A DNA stretch of 7,057 bases from Chitinophagaceae bacterium (GCA_947442905.1 CANEWV010000087.1:1-7057), one strand, 5' to 3'. Shown: positions 1 to 6,618, counted from the stretch's first letter. Notes: generated from the sequence alone by a model not told the origin. Translations and numbers: made by a program.

Positions 1-664
1 TGGTAATTTATTAGGTATGTACCGGCCGTCCGATTTGGCGGTTCAAATAGGAACGAGTAAGCAACACAAAGAAAAATGGTGGCTGGGTACTGCAGCAAAA
101 TTTATTCATTCTAATTACGGGCAGTACCGCTCTTCTGCACTTGCTGTAGATGCTTCCCTTATTTATTTTGATGAAGCATCTGGTATACAAGCTGGAATGG
201 TGGTTAGTAATATGGGTATGCAATTAAATGCTTATGCAGGCGCTGTAAAAGAAGAACTTCCTTTTGAAATTAACGTTGGTGTTTCAAAAAAATTGGCCGA
301 TGCGCCACTTCAATTTTCACTTACATTACAACAACTACAACGCTTGAATTTATTGGGGTCGGATACTAGTTTTATTGTTTCTGAATTTGGAAAAAACTAT
401 TCAACTTTTGATAAGATGATGTCGCATGTAGTATTGGGGGCGCAATTAACACTCGCCCAAAATATTAATTGTAACTTAGGGTACAATGTGCTTAGGCGTC
501 AGTCTTTAAATGGATACAATATCACCAATGGATTAAATGGTGTTACTTTTGGAGTAGGTGTTTTACTCCCTAAATTGTATATCAATTATGCTACTGGTTT
601 TTACCAGCGCAATATGTTTTATCAGTTGTCGCTTAATTTTAATTTTGTAAATAAAGCGCTTTAG
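1..664 (+). CDS. porQ: Type IX secretion system protein PorQ (5'-truncated by window edge)
   Basis: This is the C-terminal part of an outer-membrane beta-barrel protein of the PorQ family. PorQ is known as a member of the T9SS attachment complex (PorU, PorV, PorZ, PorQ), where it holds PorZ at the cell surface. The frame is open from base 2, so the first in-frame ATG at 17 is internal and the true start lies upstream; 220 residues are visible. They carry the family's order of alternating strands: the W-x-x-G-x-x-x-K-F-I segment (visible residues 26-35), Y-x-S-S-A-L-A-x-D (42-50), the E-E-L-P-F-E-I-N-V-G-V-S-K stretch (84-96), a FSLTLQQLQR strand (105-114), and L-G-Y-N-x-x-R-R-Q (159-167). The protein ends in an aromatic/aliphatic alternating strand, as expected for Bam-inserted barrels. 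Its TAG stop overlaps the TAA stop of the convergent PBP gene by 4 bp. Family assignment is from recalled sequence pattern, not a search. Confidence 0.87.
   Translation, partial: GNLLGMYRPSDLAVQIGTSKQHKEKWWLGTAAKFIHSNYGQYRSSALAVDASLIYFDEASGIQAGMVVSNMGMQLNAYAGAVKEELPFEINVGVSKKLADAPLQFSLTLQQLQRLNLLGSDTSFIVSEFGKNYSTFDKMMSHVVLGAQLTLAQNINCNLGYNVLRRQSLNGYNITNGLNGVTFGVGVLLPKLYINYATGFYQRNMFYQLSLNFNFVNKAL
652..663. other. Convergent stop-codon overlap on a 12-bp palindrome
   Basis: porQ (+, TAG at 662-664) and the PBP gene (-, TAA read from 661-663) share the four bases 661-664. The perfect palindrome TAAAGCGCTTTA (652-663) straddles the end of porQ. With no loop it is a poor RNA hairpin, and no stem followed by a T-run is present in either direction. 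Each transcript must therefore extend into the opposing gene before ending, giving overlapping antisense 3' ends. Confidence 0.6.
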
Positions 665-3108
665 TTCCCACCGCTTTTTTTTGGAAGTACCGCTTTTGGT
701 TTTTCTTTTGTTTTTTCTATTGGTTTGTTTTCCGGTTTTGTTACAACAGCTGCCGGTGGCGTTGTTTGTTTTTTAGAATCGGAAGGTTTTGGATCTGTAG
801 CTGGTTTTGTATCGGGCGTTTTTTGCGACTCTGGGGCAATATCGTCGGCTTTAATATTGTCCGGTATTTCATAATCATCTTCTGTGCCTGTTCCAATATT
901 CTCACTTTCTCCTCCTAATAAAGGTGAGAAATTATTCAAATAATCCAACATAATTTCATTGTCAATAATTTCAGGTTTTGTAAATGAAAGTTTTGTATCA
1001 ATCCCACACATTTCATCTTTAGCTGCTTTCCCAAAAAAGTATCCCCAAATTGGAAGTACGGCTTTGCCACCCTGTCCCCAAACATTTGATTTATCAAAAT
1101 GAATAAATCTATCATCGGCACCAACCCATCCACCTGCAATAAGTTGTGGTGTATAACCAATAAACCAGCCGTCACTATTTTCGTTGGTGGTTCCTGTTTT
1201 TCCTGCAATAGCCATCTCAGGAACATAGCTCCAAACACCACGTCCTGTTCCTGCGCGCATAACACCTTCCATCATTTTTGCGATAGAATAGGCGGTTAGT
1301 TCACTAATTATTTCTTTTCTTTTTGGTGTAAAAGTAGCAAGTACATTTCCATGACGATCTTCAATGCGCGTTATATACATAGGTTTTACATTAAAGCCTT
1401 TGCCAGGAAACATGCTATAGCTTTGCATCATTTCAAACAATGAAATTTCACAGGAACCTAGTGCAATTGAGGGGTACGGTTCAATCTTTGATGTTATATC
1501 AGTCTTTTTTAAATATTCAATAAGTCTTTTGGCGCTGTTATTACTTTCTGTGTCTAGTTGCTTTAAAATATAAGCAGATGCACAGTTTCTAGATTGAGCC
1601 AGTGCAGAAGCCATACTCATAGATTGGCCAGTACATGTTCTACTCGTTGCAGGAACTAAGCCATATCCAGTAAACTTTTGTTGTTGATCGTACACTGTTG
1701 TATTAGGGGTAAAACCGGCTTCTTCAATAGCTAAACTATAGAGTAGGGGCTTCATGGTAGAGCCCACTTGTCTTTTTGTGTTAATATTAACATGATCGTA
1801 TTTAAAGCTCTTATATCCAATTCCACCTACCCATGCTTTTACTTCACCTGTTAAAGGATCCATTACCATAAAGCCTGCCTGTAACATTTGGCGGTGGTAC
1901 TTAATGGAGTCGTAAGGCGTCATTAAAGTGTCTTTTTCACGTTTATCATTCCATGCAAAAATGCGCATGTTTGTCTTTGCATAAAATGTTTTTTCGATGT
2001 CTTTTTCATCAACGCCTTCTTCTTCTAAATTATGCCATCTATCAGATTGCTTCATTGCATGTAAGAGAACATTTTCGTGTCCTTTCCATATACTACCGTC
2101 TTTGATATTTGCTTGTGTATTAAAAATCTTTTGCAAATAGTTCATATGCTTGCCCACAGCTTCTTCCGCGTATTGTTGCATACTAGGGTTTATGGTCGTA
2201 TAAATTTTTAAGCCATCTCTAAATAAATTATAATTATCGCCATTTTGCTTGGTGTTTTCTTTGCACCATTTTTTTAGATCTTCTCCAAGTATCATTCTAA
2301 AGTATGGACCAAGACCAGCATATTCATCCATTTTTTTAAAGTTGAGCTCAATTGGATTGAGTTTAAGTTTATCAGCCTCTGTTTCAAGTAGATAGTTGTT
2401 GCGAACCATCTGACTTAATACCGTATTTCTCCGAACAAGCGCTAATTTTGGATTGCGTCTGGGATTATAAAGCGTTGTCCCTTTTAACATGCCAATAAGA
2501 ATAGCAGATTCTTGCACATTTAAGCGGTCTGGCTCTTTTTGAAAAAAAGTTTTAGCCGCGTTTCTAATGCCAAATACGTTATCACCAAATGAGACAGTAT
2601 TTAAGTAAAGTGTGATAATTTCTTCTTTGGTAAATTTTCTTTCAAGTTTTATAGCGATAACTGATTCTTTTGTTTTTTGAATGATTCTTAGTAAAATATT
2701 ACTTGTGTTCCAGTTGTCGGTAAATAAATTTTTAGCGGTTTGCATGGTAATGGTACTGGCGCCTCCTTCACTTCCTAAAAAAAACAGCGCCCTGCCTAAT
2801 GAGCGTGGGTCTATACCTTTATGATCATAGAACCGTTCGTCTTCGGTGGCCACAAGCGCATTTACCACGTGCTTGCTTATGTCTTTATATTTTACATTGA
2901 TACGGTCTTCTAAATAGTATTTACCCATGAGGGTTCCATCCTGTGCATATACCTGACTCGCAAGTGATGCCGTTGGATTTTCGATATCATCTATAGAAGG
3001 CATGCTACCTAGCCAACCAAAATTGATCATCAGTAAAAAAAGCCCTAGACTTCCTAAGCCCCAAAAAATGATGCGCCAAAAGACACGAACAGGTTTTGAC
3101 ATTTTCAT
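661..3108 (-). CDS. Bifunctional class A penicillin-binding protein (PBP1A type)
   Basis: 815-aa inner-membrane enzyme that polymerises lipid II (GT51 glycosyltransferase) and cross-links stem peptides (transpeptidase) in the periplasm. One N-terminal membrane anchor spans about residues 11-29. The GT51 domain covers about 65-245: A-T-E-D-x-x-F-x-x-H-x-G with catalytic Glu89, G-A-S-T-I-T-M-Q (116-123), the second catalytic-type Glu148, and K-F-T-K-E-E-I-x-x-L-Y-L-N (158-170). The transpeptidase domain covers about 410-695 and has all three motifs: S450-T-M-K453 (in R-Q-V-G-S-T-M-K-P), S506-R-N508 and K637-T-G-T640. Both activities should therefore be intact. A Pro/Lys/Thr/Glu-rich tail (about 735-815) follows and is probably disordered and periplasmic. 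ATG at 3108 was chosen because it lies 11 bp after the porW stop; a second ATG two codons in (3102) is equally possible. The gene is probably cotranscribed with porW. Odd point: Met replaces the first Gln of the usual STITQQ motif, as in some PBP1C proteins. Confidence 0.95.
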   Translation of the reverse strand: MKMSKPVRVFWRIIFWGLGSLGLFLLMINFGWLGSMPSIDDIENPTASLASQVYAQDGTLMGKYYLEDRINVKYKDISKHVVNALVATEDERFYDHKGIDPRSLGRALFFLGSEGGASTITMQTAKNLFTDNWNTSNILLRIIQKTKESVIAIKLERKFTKEEIITLYLNTVSFGDNVFGIRNAAKTFFQKEPDRLNVQESAILIGMLKGTTLYNPRRNPKLALVRRNTVLSQMVRNNYLLETEADKLKLNPIELNFKKMDEYAGLGPYFRMILGEDLKKWCKENTKQNGDNYNLFRDGLKIYTTINPSMQQYAEEAVGKHMNYLQKIFNTQANIKDGSIWKGHENVLLHAMKQSDRWHNLEEEGVDEKDIEKTFYAKTNMRIFAWNDKREKDTLMTPYDSIKYHRQMLQAGFMVMDPLTGEVKAWVGGIGYKSFKYDHVNINTKRQVGSTMKPLLYSLAIEEAGFTPNTTVYDQQQKFTGYGLVPATSRTCTGQSMSMASALAQSRNCASAYILKQLDTESNNSAKRLIEYLKKTDITSKIEPYPSIALGSCEISLFEMMQSYSMFPGKGFNVKPMYITRIEDRHGNVLATFTPKRKEIISELTAYSIAKMMEGVMRAGTGRGVWSYVPEMAIAGKTGTTNENSDGWFIGYTPQLIAGGWVGADDRFIHFDKSNVWGQGGKAVLPIWGYFFGKAAKDEMCGIDTKLSFTKPEIIDNEIMLDYLNNFSPLLGGESENIGTGTEDDYEIPDNIKADDIAPESQKTPDTKPATDPKPSDSKKQTTPPAAVVTKPENKPIEKTKEKPKAVLPKKSGGN

Positions 3109-3119
3109 AATAAATTTAT

Positions 3120-5459
3120 TTAGTATAAAACACCTTCTTCTTTTTTAGCAGGCTGTTTATTGATTTCTTTTTCTATTTTCTCTCTTTGCTTTAATACCTC
3201 AAGTATTGCTGCGGCTTTTTTTGCAATAGCACTTCCTGGGTAATTGGCAGTAATTTTACTTAATTTTATTGCAGCAGTGCTATCTTCTTTATTTTTCATA
3301 AGTAGGGTAGCTTCCATAAACAAAAACTGTGGCGCCCAAATATCTTTGCCATACTTGTTTGTTACTTCCTCTTTTAATGCGAGTGCTTTTTCGTATTCTC
3401 CCTTAGAAAAATATTCATAAATAATATGGTAGCTGAGGTCGGCACTAGTACTGTTGTTGAAGATAGGTTCTTTTTTCACCAATAGCTTACTGCTTGGAAA
3501 TGTAACTTCGAAAAGTTTTTGTACCGAATCCGCCTTATTTTGATTGCCTATAACACGGTAGCAAAGTGCTAAGTTGTGGTATACAATGTCTAGTGAATTA
3601 TTGGTTACAAATTTGCTTGTATAGAAGCTGTAGGCTTTGATGGCCGAAGGATAATCTGATAAAGTTAGCTGAAAAATTTGTGCATTATCAAGTAGCGCCT
3701 TCGCCCATTTTTCGTTGGAGGCTTCTAGTTGTTTAGGTCCTGTAGGAATCGATTCCGCTAGGGCGTCAAAGCTAATAGCACTGCTACTATCTTTACTTGC
3801 AACATCTGAAGTGGCAGCCGTAACATTTACGTTACTAGCCCCAATGGCCGCATCAAGTGCTGCTTGCCGTCTCCAATTGTCTGAATTTTGTCTATTACCC
3901 CAAGTTGTTTTAAACGTTGTTAGTCCATTTGATCTTTGGGCCTTGTTCAAAAAATAAAAATCGGTGTTGGCGCCACTACTAAATAAATCAAAAGTAGCGC
4001 CTGCGTCTGCTATTTTATCTGTACCTGTATCATCTTTTTCTTTACGTAATTGTTTGTATAATTTTCTCAAAAATACAGTTCGCTCAATTTCCGGTAGTGC
4101 TGCAATTTTTTGTAAGCTATCTTCTAATTCTATAATTATTAAATTAGTATTTATCAGTTGTAAGGCCGGTTTCCTAGTTTCAATTTTTTCTTTTTGAACG
4201 ACTTCTAAATTTTGCAGGTTTAGACTATCATAATATTTAAAAGCGGCTCCATATTTTTTTTGGTCATAATTGATATCGCCTAGTAGCAAAAATGATGTTT
4301 GTTTTTGCACTTCGTTTTCACCACTATTTTTTATACTTTCTAATAAATAGGTTTGAGTAAGGGTATAATTCTTTTTTGAAAGTTCAATAGAAGCTGCTGC
4401 AAAATAAATAACGTCTTTGTAGGCTTCGTATTTATCTCTTTTCGCCATTAGTAAGAGTGCTTTACTATCTGCGCCTGTAGATACGGCGAGTCTATTTAAT
4501 GCAACGTTGGCATAAATCTCTAAATAAGGATCTTGCGCTATATCAATGGCTTTTTCATAGTATTGTTTCGCCTGGTTATTAAGTCCGCTTTTTTCAAATA
4601 GTTGCGCAGTTAGGTAGGCTTTTCTTGATTTTTCTTTTTTACTCGCTGCAAAGGGAATTGTTTTTGCTAAAAAAATAGCCGCTTGTTCGTAACGTTCTCC
4701 TTTGTAATTACTATAGGCTGTTAATTCATCGAGTGCTGGAATAAGTCTGGCCGGGAAAATTTTATCTGTTCTTAATAAAGCCATTAAACCGGCAGCTTCC
4801 GATTGTTTATTTTGCTCGAGGTAGGTTCTTATCATCCACAAAAAACTTTCGTTTCTGCTTGGGAGGGTAGTGGTTATCTTTTTCCAGATATTTCTTTTTT
4901 CATCGGTTGAAATCGTAAATATGCCATTTGCATTACTGATATTACTTCCAATAGGAATATCAGAGCCTTCATCTTTAGGTGCAAAAGCATAATTGACATA
5001 CTTAAAAACACCAAGGGCCGAATCATAATCCTGACGGTGTAAATACGCTTTCCCTAAAATGATATATAAATTATCCACCCAATCACTGCGTAAATCATGT
5101 AACAATATACCGGCCGTACATTTGTAAATGATGGTATCAATTTCGTCTTTGGCGGTGGTTTCTAAACTATACGGATAAAAGGGAAGTATCGTTGCATAAT
5201 TTTCAATTTGTTTTTCAGTGGCTCTTTCAATAATCCCATCTAGACGCATGGTTGCATTAAAAACATAATTATACCTGGTAACCGTGTTGTTAAATATTCT
5301 TTTAGGTAGCCTGAAACCTTTTTCTCCTGTTTTTTCGGCAGGGAGCAGTCTTTCGGTGTAGGGTTTATTTTTTTGCAAACTTATGCCCGTATAGGGTTGG
5401 GCAACTGATTCTTTTGCCAGGCCAACCATCAAAATAAATACCAGTACATAGGTTTTCAT
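3120..5459 (-). CDS. porW: Type IX secretion system periplasmic TPR protein PorW/SprE
   Basis: 779-aa exported tetratricopeptide-repeat protein of the PorW/SprE family. PorW/SprE is needed for T9SS secretion (and gliding in Flavobacterium) and is thought to connect the PorK/PorN ring to the Sov translocon. A signal peptide (1-20) has a hydrophobic core and ends S-V-A before Q21. The N-terminal family block is visible: R-Y-N-Y-V-F-N-A (62-69) and Y-A-T-I-L-P-F-Y-P-Y (88-97), then helical TPR-like repeats from about 125 to 420. The family's G-N-R-x-x-x-D-N-W-R-R motif sits at 521-531, preceded by an aromatic D-F-Y-F-L-N segment (500-505), with a Ser/Thr/Ala-rich linker at about 540-575. Further TPR-like helices run from about 585 to 755 and the C-terminus is charged. 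Unlike the described homologues it has no lipobox cysteine. An in-frame TAA 18 nt upstream of the ATG (5478-5480) rules out a longer form carrying one. It is first gene of the unit with the PBP gene and divergent from the atpZ cluster, an arrangement I recall from other Bacteroidota. Family confidence is good; exact symbol (porW or sprE) is convention. Confidence 0.85.
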   Translation of the reverse strand: MKTYVLVFILMVGLAKESVAQPYTGISLQKNKPYTERLLPAEKTGEKGFRLPKRIFNNTVTRYNYVFNATMRLDGIIERATEKQIENYATILPFYPYSLETTAKDEIDTIIYKCTAGILLHDLRSDWVDNLYIILGKAYLHRQDYDSALGVFKYVNYAFAPKDEGSDIPIGSNISNANGIFTISTDEKRNIWKKITTTLPSRNESFLWMIRTYLEQNKQSEAAGLMALLRTDKIFPARLIPALDELTAYSNYKGERYEQAAIFLAKTIPFAASKKEKSRKAYLTAQLFEKSGLNNQAKQYYEKAIDIAQDPYLEIYANVALNRLAVSTGADSKALLLMAKRDKYEAYKDVIYFAAASIELSKKNYTLTQTYLLESIKNSGENEVQKQTSFLLLGDINYDQKKYGAAFKYYDSLNLQNLEVVQKEKIETRKPALQLINTNLIIIELEDSLQKIAALPEIERTVFLRKLYKQLRKEKDDTGTDKIADAGATFDLFSSGANTDFYFLNKAQRSNGLTTFKTTWGNRQNSDNWRRQAALDAAIGASNVNVTAATSDVASKDSSSAISFDALAESIPTGPKQLEASNEKWAKALLDNAQIFQLTLSDYPSAIKAYSFYTSKFVTNNSLDIVYHNLALCYRVIGNQNKADSVQKLFEVTFPSSKLLVKKEPIFNNSTSADLSYHIIYEYFSKGEYEKALALKEEVTNKYGKDIWAPQFLFMEATLLMKNKEDSTAAIKLSKITANYPGSAIAKKAAAILEVLKQREKIEKEINKQPAKKEEGVLY

Positions 5460-5553
5460 GAATCTTAAAAATAGGCCTTAAAAATACATTTATTTCTGTT
5501 TTGAGGGCGTAATAAAACAACTTTAAGGGCTACCTTTATGCTTATTTAACAAT
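5460..5553. promoter_or_regulatory. Divergent control region between porW and the atpZ cluster
   Basis: This 94-bp AT-rich gap must hold the promoters of both transcription units, because the two flanking genes start outward from it. On the + strand a TACCTTTA element at 5531-5538 matches the Bacteroidota -7 consensus TAnnTTTG in seven of eight positions and would give a leader of roughly 10 nt. The nearest TTG (5501-5503) is 27 nt away, too far for the usual -33 spacing of about 19-21 nt. On the - strand two TATTTTTA elements match equally well, but neither has a properly placed TTG. Neither start codon has a clear Shine-Dalgarno sequence, which is usual in this phylum. That promoters lie here is sound; their exact positions are weak inference. 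Confidence 0.45.
5464..5486. repeat. Tandem 10-bp direct repeat upstream of porW
   Basis: CTTAAAAATA occurs at 5464-5473 and again at 5477-5486, separated by GGC, giving a 13-bp period. Read in the porW direction, each copy is TATTTTTAAG and carries a -7-like TAnnTTT core, and the nearer copy lies only 4 bp before the porW ATG. It could be a pair of alternative promoter elements, a repeated operator half-site, or chance in AT-rich DNA. The repeat is seen directly; its role is unknown. Confidence 0.6.
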
Positions 5554-5952
5554 ATGGAGCCGATACCCGCTAAAAACGAGCCTACCCGCCTAGGGACCCA
5601 TTACCGATTGGTTGTAATGGACGATGACACTTTTGAAGAAGTTGTTACCCTCAAACTCTCTAGAACCAGTGTATATGTTGGTCTAAGTACCCTCTTTGTG
5701 TTTCTTATTGGTATAACTATTGTTTTTATAGCATTTACCCCACTCAAATATTATATCCCTGGCTATGGAACACGTGAAGGGCGTGCAGCACTTCAAAATT
5801 TAAAAATCAGAACCGATTCATTGGAGCAGGTTATTCGTTATAATGAACAATATTTTAATAGCATTAAAAAAGTGATGGAAGGAACTGATAAAGGGATGCA
5901 ATTAGATACTGTTCCGCTAGACATTCCAAAGGCAGACGTGATTAACGATTAA
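5554..5952 (+). CDS. Membrane protein resembling the N-terminus of M23 peptidases, catalytic domain absent
   Basis: 132-aa single-pass membrane protein of unknown function. Residues 1-38 are a cytoplasmic-type segment with Y-R-L-V-V-M-D-D-D-T-F-E-E (17-29) and L-K-L-S-R (33-37). A transmembrane helix spans about 40-61, followed by A-F-T-P-L-K-Y-Y-I-P-G-Y (60-71) and a heptad-like helix (about 77-108) with the pattern L-x-x-x-x-D-S-L-E. These blocks match, from memory, the N-terminal part of Bacteroidota M23-family metallopeptidases of about 280-320 aa, in which a LytM domain follows. Here no HxxxD or HxH zinc motif is present and the gene stops just after the coiled-coil region, so it cannot be a peptidase itself. 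It may serve as a membrane anchor or regulator of cell-wall hydrolysis, which is inference. The ATG at 5554 is the first in-frame start after the divergent region and keeps the whole conserved block. The TAA abuts the next ATG with no gap, indicating one transcript with atpZ. Confidence 0.8.
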   Translation: MEPIPAKNEPTRLGTHYRLVVMDDDTFEEVVTLKLSRTSVYVGLSTLFVFLIGITIVFIAFTPLKYYIPGYGTREGRAALQNLKIRTDSLEQVIRYNEQYFNSIKKVMEGTDKGMQLDTVPLDIPKADVIND

Positions 5953-6225
5953 ATGTTTGTACGATTAAATTATCCGATGCCTCAAAAAAATCAAAATTCA
6001 TTTTTGCAATATGCTAGTGTAGCAACGCAACTTTTGGTGGCGTTTGCATTTGCCGCCTTCGGCGGCAAATGGCTGGATCTCAAATTTTTTTCTCGAACCC
6101 CCATATTTATCTGGATACTCCCACTACTTGTAGGTATTGGAATGATTGTAAAAGTGATCAAAGACACCGACAATAAAAACGGCGCCAATAAACACACCGA
6201 CAATAAATCAGACACAAAAAAATAA
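5953..6225 (+). CDS. atpZ: AtpZ/AtpI family F1Fo ATP synthase accessory protein
   Basis: 90-aa membrane protein with two predicted helices (about 21-38 and 51-68) joined by a short loop carrying G-G-K-W-L-D-x-K-F (37-45), the conserved hairpin signature of the AtpZ/AtpI family (formerly DUF3341-like small Atp accessory proteins by position, though I assign it by the hairpin motif alone). Members sit beside ATP synthase operons and are thought to help assemble the c-ring or handle Mg2+. The hydrophilic C-terminus (70-90) is Asp/Asn/Lys-rich with two near-identical T-D-N-K units. The listed ATG directly abuts the previous stop (TAAATG); the internal ATG at 5977 (Met9) gives a more typical short basic N-terminus and may be the real start. 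Three bases separate its stop from the next gene. The family call is good; the exact start is uncertain. Confidence 0.8.
   Translation: MFVRLNYPMPQKNQNSFLQYASVATQLLVAFAFAAFGGKWLDLKFFSRTPIFIWILPLLVGIGMIVKVIKDTDNKNGANKHTDNKSDTKK
6047..6071 (+). other. Perfect 11-bp inverted repeat (hairpin) inside atpZ
   Basis: CATTTGCCGCC (6047-6057) and GGCGGCAAATG (6061-6071) are exact reverse complements around a TTC triloop, so the mRNA can form a GC-rich 11-bp stem within codons for residues 32-40. A T-rich stretch (about 6085-6091) begins only 13-14 nt downstream, too far for a standard intrinsic terminator. It could modulate translation or mRNA decay, act as a partial attenuator, or be a by-product of the conserved Ala-Ala-Phe-Gly-Gly coding sequence. 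The structure is certain from the sequence; any role is unproven. Confidence 0.7.
6164..6207 (+). repeat. In-frame 14-bp direct repeat in the atpZ 3' end
   Basis: ACACCGACAATAAA occurs at 6164-6177 and 6194-6207. The 30-bp period keeps the reading frame and yields two T-D-N-K units in the charged tail of AtpZ. It looks like a small tandem duplication that lengthened the tail by ten residues. It has no evident function. Confidence 0.6.
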
Positions 6226-6228
6226 ACG

Positions 6229-6618
6229 ATGTTTCAAAAAGTAAAACTGCTGTATCCGATAATTGCGCTATTCATGTTTGTAAATGCAGCCGTACTCTTT
6301 GGTGAGCAGGAACTTATCAACTATAAATTTGTGCCCAATGTTTTAATGGCGGCAAATTTAATACTGTTTGCCGTTACGCTTATTGGATTATTGTCTCTTA
6401 TCAATGCTTCTAAAAACGCTAACCCCAATGTACTAGTGCGCACCGTCATGGCTGGGATGGGGCTTCGTTTAGTGGGCATTGCTGTAGCAGTGCTTTTGTA
6501 TATTAAAATGTCAGGCGCTGGCATTAGTCCACGCTCTGTATATGCTGGCTTTGCGGTGTATCCACTCTACACCTGGCTTGAAATCAGACTCTTTTTAAAA
6601 TTGAATGTCAAAAAGTAA
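6229..6618 (+). CDS. Four-helix membrane protein, AtpI/ATP synthase subunit I-like
   Basis: 129-aa integral membrane protein with four predicted helices at about 7-25, 37-58, 70-93 and 103-125 and short loops. The helix-3 segment V-R-T-V-M-A-G-M-G-L-R-L (70-81) and the terminal Y-P-L-Y-T-W-L-E-I-R-L-F segment (111-122) resemble the poorly annotated protein found after AtpZ and before atpB in many Bacteroidota, a counterpart of subunit I (AtpI) of other phyla. Those proteins are believed to assist Fo ring assembly. The call rests on size, topology and position, not on a diagnostic motif, so it could be another small membrane protein. It begins 3 bp after atpZ, and its TAA stop shares one base with the ATG of the next gene (TAATG), so translation of the two is probably coupled. 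Confidence 0.65.
   Translation: MFQKVKLLYPIIALFMFVNAAVLFGEQELINYKFVPNVLMAANLILFAVTLIGLLSLINASKNANPNVLVRTVMAGMGLRLVGIAVAVLLYIKMSGAGISPRSVYAGFAVYPLYTWLEIRLFLKLNVKK

Noticed and set aside
11..223. Open frame on the - strand opposite porQ
   Set aside because: It is antisense to well-conserved PorQ strands, has an unlikely composition, and has no supporting signals.
17..664. A complete 215-aa gene starting at ATG 17
   Set aside because: The frame is open to the left edge, and residues before this Met continue the PorQ pattern, so the ATG is internal to a longer gene.
665..700. Possible intrinsic terminator for porQ at the T-run near 675-682
   Set aside because: No GC-rich stem precedes the T-run; it is the complement of Lys codons in the PBP tail.
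936..1299. Open frames at 936-1265 (-) and 1099-1299 (+) within the PBP gene
   Set aside because: Both lie inside the transpeptidase-coding region whose S-x-N, K-T-G-T and downstream motifs are intact in the main frame; the translations are Cys/Asn-rich and resemble no family.
3715..4197. Open frames at 3715-3957 and 3964-4197 (+) antisense to porW
   Set aside because: They mirror the Ser/Ala/Thr-rich linker of PorW and give Leu/Ser-rich shadow translations without a promoter or family resemblance.
19..5118. Shared TACCGGCCGT at 19-28 and 5109-5118
   Set aside because: Only two copies, both inside coding sequence of unrelated genes and without flanking similarity; most likely chance.
5953..6225. 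An M23 peptidase domain or bactofilin hidden in another frame after the 132-aa gene
   Set aside because: All frames of 5953-6225 were considered; only the AtpZ frame has recognisable features, and no HxxxD/HxH motif or beta-helix repeat appears.
5991..6524. Open frames at 5991-6215 (-) and 6321-6524 (-)
   Set aside because: They are complements of the membrane-helix codons of AtpZ and the AtpI-like protein, which makes them look hydrophobic; no independent evidence supports them.
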